Source: Klebsiella ornithinolytica NBRC 105727 = ATCC 31898 (lineage in GTDB: Bacteria > Pseudomonadota > Gammaproteobacteria > Enterobacterales > Enterobacteriaceae). Taken from it: a stretch of 64,000 bases of DNA. The stretch is from positions 1-64,000 of the forward strand of contig NZ_BCYR01000014.1 in the NCBI RefSeq assembly GCF_001598295.1. The letters run 5' to 3'. The position numbers and the translations under genes are program-made. Each line of letters starts with the position of its first letter. Position 1 is the first letter of the stretch. The notes under the pieces were generated by a model. That model did no database searches. It worked only from the letters and a program-made list of their open reading frames with translations, and was not told the DNA's origin. Below are positions 61,151 to 64,000 of the stretch, piece by piece.

Positions 61151-62467
61151 ATGCCATTAGTCATCGTTGCTATCGGGGTTGCCCTGCTGTTACTGCTGAT
61201 GATCCGTTTCAAAATGAACGGCTTCATCGCTCTGGTTCTGGTGGCACTCGCCGTCGGACTTATGCAAGGCATGCCTCTGGATAAAGTCATCGTATCCATT
61301 AAAAACGGCGTTGGGGGAACCCTCGGCAGCCTCGCGCTGATCATGGGCTTTGGCGCTATGCTCGGTAAGCTGCTGGCGGATTGCGGCGGCGCTCAGCGCA
61401 TTGCCACAACCTTAATCGCTAAGTTCGGTAAAAAGCACATCCAGTGGGCCGTCGTGCTGACCGGTTTTACCGTCGGCTTCGCGCTGTTCTACGAAGTGGG
61501 CTTCGTCCTGATGCTGCCGCTGGTGTTCACCATTGCCGCGTCTGCCCGCATCCCGCTGCTGTACGTCGGCGTTCCGATGGCGGCCGCGCTCTCCGTGACT
61601 CACGGTTTCCTGCCTCCGCACCCGGGCCCAACGGCGATTGCCACAATCTTCCATGCTGATATGGGTAAGACCCTGCTGTACGGTACGATTCTGGCTATTC
61701 CGACGGTTATCCTTGCCGGTCCGGTTTTCGCTCGCTTCCTGAAAGGCATCGATAAACCGATTCCGGAAGGTCTGCACAACCCGAAAACCTTCACCGAAGA
61801 AGAGATGCCGGGCTTTGGCGTCAGCGTCTGGACCTCACTGGTACCGGTGATCCTGATGGCGATGCGCGCCGTTGCCGAGATGATCCTGCCGAAAGGCCAC
61901 GCCTTCCTGCCGGTTGCCGAGTTCTTCGGCGACCCGGTAATGGCGACCCTGATTGCGGTTCTCATCGCCCTGTTCACCTTCGGCCTGAACCGTGGACGTT
62001 CCATGGAGCAGATCAACGACACGCTGACCTCTTCGATCAAAATTATCGCTATGATGCTGTTGATCATCGGCGGCGGTGGCGCCTTCAAACAGGTGCTGGT
62101 GGATAGCGGCATGGATAAATACATCGCCTCTATCATGCATGAATCCAACATGTCCCCGCTGTTTATGGCCTGGTCTATCGCGGCGGTACTGCGTATTGCG
62201 CTCGGTTCTGCGACCGTTGCCGCCATCACCGCCGGCGGGATTGCCGCACCGCTGATTGCCACCACCGGCGTCAGCCCGGAACTGATGGTCATTGCGGTTG
62301 GTTCCGGCAGCGTTATCTTCTCTCACGTGAACGATCCGGGATTCTGGCTGTTTAAGGAATACTTCAACCTCACCATCGGCGAGACCATCCGGTCGTGGTC
62401 GGTGCTGGAAACCATTATCTCAGTCTGCGGCCTGGTTGGCTGTCTGCTGCTGGGGATGGTGGTGTAA
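61151..62467 (+). CDS. gntT: High-affinity gluconate/H+ symporter GntT
   Basis: GntT imports gluconate with protons. The 438-residue GntP-family product has about 12-14 membrane segments, starts MPLVIVAIGVALLLLLMIRF and holds HGFLPPHPGPTAIATIFHAD and HVNDPGFWLFKEYFNLT, conserved in GntP permeases. It is a single gene with GntR and Crp sites upstream and a strong terminator after it. Confidence 0.97.
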   Translation: MPLVIVAIGVALLLLLMIRFKMNGFIALVLVALAVGLMQGMPLDKVIVSIKNGVGGTLGSLALIMGFGAMLGKLLADCGGAQRIATTLIAKFGKKHIQWAVVLTGFTVGFALFYEVGFVLMLPLVFTIAASARIPLLYVGVPMAAALSVTHGFLPPHPGPTAIATIFHADMGKTLLYGTILAIPTVILAGPVFARFLKGIDKPIPEGLHNPKTFTEEEMPGFGVSVWTSLVPVILMAMRAVAEMILPKGHAFLPVAEFFGDPVMATLIAVLIALFTFGLNRGRSMEQINDTLTSSIKIIAMMLLIIGGGGAFKQVLVDSGMDKYIASIMHESNMSPLFMAWSIAAVLRIALGSATVAAITAGGIAAPLIATTGVSPELMVIAVGSGSVIFSHVNDPGFWLFKEYFNLTIGETIRSWSVLETIISVCGLVGCLLLGMVV

Positions 62468-62483
62468 GCCAGGCGTCAGCATA

Positions 62484-62520
62484 AAAAAGGCCGGGTCCGC
62501 ATACGCGACCCGGCCTTTTT
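62484..62520. terminator. Bidirectional terminator between gntT and malQ
   Basis: AAAAAGGCCGGGTC (62484-62497) pairs with GACCCGGCCTTTTT (62507-62520), a 14-bp stem with T-runs on both strands between convergent genes. Confidence 0.92.
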
Positions 62521-62570
62521 ATTGGCTTTTTTCACAGCGTTTCCCCGGCGTCACCGGGGAAACGGCGACA

Positions 62571-64000
62571 CTATTTCTTCTTAGCGACCGCTTTGCGCCG
62601 CTTATCCAGATCCTTAATCAGCTTATTCACCCGCTCATCGGCAAACATCTGCTCAAGGGTCGTGGAGAGCTTACGCCGCCAGTTCGGATATTCGCTGCTG
62701 GTGCCCGGGATATTGACCGGGGTCGCCATTTCCAGCCAGTCTTCCGGCTGTAACCCCAACAATGCGCTGTTGCTGTCCGCAATGTAACGCTGCATCCCGC
62801 GATTGAGGGTCGACGTCATCGCCATCAGCGAGGCATTATGCCCGGCGCGTTTTGGCAGGCAGCCATATTGATGCAGCGCATCCAGCAGCCCCTGTTTCGC
62901 CCGTTCACGATCCTGATACAGGCCACGCAGAACCACTTCATCAGGATACAGACCTAACGATTTACCCAGCGTCAGGTCTCCGCTTTCCCAGTAACCGCGC
63001 AGCGTTGGCAGGTCATGCGTTGTCGCCACCGCCATTGATTGTTCCGGATACGTCTGCGGCGCGCGGAACGTCTTCTCATGGTCATTTTCGAAATAGAGCA
63101 CTTTGTAGGAATAGACGCCGCTCTTACGCAGCTTGCCGACAATCTCCACCGGGACGGTACCCAGATCTTCGCCAATCACCATACAGCGATGACGCTGACT
63201 CTCCAGCGCCATAATCGACAGCAGATCGTCGACCGGGTACTGCACATAGGCGCCGTGGTCAGCGGTTTCACCATACGGAATCCACCACAGACGCAGAACC
63301 GACATCACGTGGTCGATGCGCAATGCACCGCAGTTTTGCATGTTGGCACGCAGCAGCTCGATAAACGGCTCATAGGCACGGGCGACGATGATATGCGGAT
63401 CCATCGGCGGCAGACCCCAGTTTTGCCCCAGCGGGCCAAGAATGTCCGGCGGCGCCCCGACGGAGGCTTTCAGACAATACAGCTCGCGGTCGCACCAGGT
63501 TTCCGAACCGCCTTCCGCCACGCCCACCGCCAGATCGCGGTACAGACCAATCGGCATCGCGTCGTGCTGGCTGGTGTGCCAGCATTCGGCGAACTGGCAA
63601 TACGCCAGCCACTGCAGCCAGAGGTAGAAACTCACCTCGTCGGCCTGCTCGGTGCAGAATGCTTTCACTTCCGGGCTGCTGATATCCTGATACGCTTTTG
63701 GCCAGGCAGGCCAGCCCCAGCGGAGCGGATCTTGCTGTACGTGCCAGGCGTGCAGGGCATCATACGCCGCCTGCCAGTACAGGCTTTCGCCTTCACGAAG
63801 CACGAACTGACGGAACTCCGCCATCGCCTCATCGTGACGGGTGGAAAATCGCTTCCAGGCCATGCGCAGCGCGGTCATTTTCAACGCGGTCACCGCGGTA
63901 TAATCCACATCCTCGGTTTGACGCGCGGCTTGTAATGCCCGCTGCGTCTCCGGTGATTGCCACCAGGCCTGCGCCTCTTTGTTCAGACGAAAATCATCGA
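62571..64000 (-). CDS. malQ: 4-alpha-glucanotransferase (amylomaltase), C-terminal part
   Basis: MalQ transfers glucan chains between maltodextrins in cytoplasmic maltose metabolism. The gene is cut by the window edge; about 475 C-terminal residues of some 690 are present. The GH77 active-site residues are visible: Asp nucleophile in LRIDHVMSVLRLWW, acid Glu in MVIGEDLGTVP, and Asp in ATTHDLPTLRGYW. The frame stays open past an internal GTG at 63908 to the window end, so that GTG is not the start. It ends RRKAVAKKK. Confidence 0.96.
   Translation of the reverse strand, partial: DDFRLNKEAQAWWQSPETQRALQAARQTEDVDYTAVTALKMTALRMAWKRFSTRHDEAMAEFRQFVLREGESLYWQAAYDALHAWHVQQDPLRWGWPAWPKAYQDISSPEVKAFCTEQADEVSFYLWLQWLAYCQFAECWHTSQHDAMPIGLYRDLAVGVAEGGSETWCDRELYCLKASVGAPPDILGPLGQNWGLPPMDPHIIVARAYEPFIELLRANMQNCGALRIDHVMSVLRLWWIPYGETADHGAYVQYPVDDLLSIMALESQRHRCMVIGEDLGTVPVEIVGKLRKSGVYSYKVLYFENDHEKTFRAPQTYPEQSMAVATTHDLPTLRGYWESGDLTLGKSLGLYPDEVVLRGLYQDRERAKQGLLDALHQYGCLPKRAGHNASLMAMTSTLNRGMQRYIADSNSALLGLQPEDWLEMATPVNIPGTSSEYPNWRRKLSTTLEQMFADERVNKLIKDLDKRRKAVAKKK

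Noticed and set aside
62571-63908. malQ starting at the internal GTG at 63908
   Set aside because: The frame continues open to base 64000 with residues typical of MalQ, so the true start is outside the window.

Overview
The window is a 64-kb piece of conserved chromosome from an enterobacterium (Enterobacteriaceae, Gammaproteobacteria). Protein sequences and gene order follow the rpsL-fusA to malQ stretch of Escherichia coli almost gene for gene. The differences from the E. coli order, as I remember it, are these: nirC, yhgE and rpnA/yhgA are absent; a codA-type cytosine deaminase lies between tsgA and nirB; a small secreted SnoaL/NTF2-like gene lies between yheS and yheT; and a YdgH/BhsA/McbA-type peptide gene lies between feoC and bioH. 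Together with the GC-rich codon use this points to the Klebsiella/Raoultella/Enterobacter group. The genus is an inference from the sequence alone. No rRNA, tRNA, prophage, insertion sequence or CRISPR array was seen.

Layout. 1-5.3 kb (minus strand): yheO-tusDCB-rpsL-rpsG-fusA-tufA (tufA cut by the window edge), with a textbook str promoter upstream of rpsL. 5.6-10.3 kb: fkpA, slyX, slyD, yheV, kefB, kefG (folding chaperones and glutathione-gated K+ efflux). 10.5-18.9 kb: yheS, a SnoaL-like gene, yheT, yheU, prkB, yhfA, crp, yhfK. 18.9-22.2 kb (minus): argD with tandem ARG boxes, pabA, the fic-yhfG toxin-antitoxin pair, ppiA. 22.5-29.6 kb: tsgA, cytosine deaminase, nirBD with FNR and NarL/NarP sites, cysG. 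29.7-39.8 kb (minus): trpS-gph-rpe-dam-damX-aroB-aroK and hofQPONM. 40-49.7 kb: mrcA, nudE, igaA, yrfG-hslR-hslO, pckA. 49.8-55 kb: envZ-ompR divergent from greB-yhgF. 55.4-64 kb: feoABC, a BhsA-like peptide, bioH, gntX, nfuA, gntT with GntR and CRP sites, and the 3' part of malQ.

How it works together. Translation (S12, S7, EF-G, EF-Tu, tRNA 2-thiolation by TusBCD), anaerobic nitrite reduction (NirBD plus siroheme from CysG), ferrous iron uptake (FeoABC), Fe-S delivery (NfuA), envelope maintenance (PBP1a, DamX, FkpA, PpiA, IgaA, EnvZ/OmpR) and central carbon control (Crp, PckA, GntT, MalQ) are represented. The clearest regulatory signals are the str promoter, a sigma-E-like fkpA promoter, ARG boxes at argD, FNR and NarL/P sites at nirB, Fur and FNR sites at feoA, and GntR/CRP sites at gntT.

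Most of the window is ordinary core genome. I did not find a convincing new multi-gene system. The less explained items are small: a 36-codon ORF ending just before pckA, a large AT-rich palindrome between yhgF and feoA, two diverged copies of a palindromic intergenic element, and a cysG separated from nirBD by a terminator and preceded by a NarL-like site.
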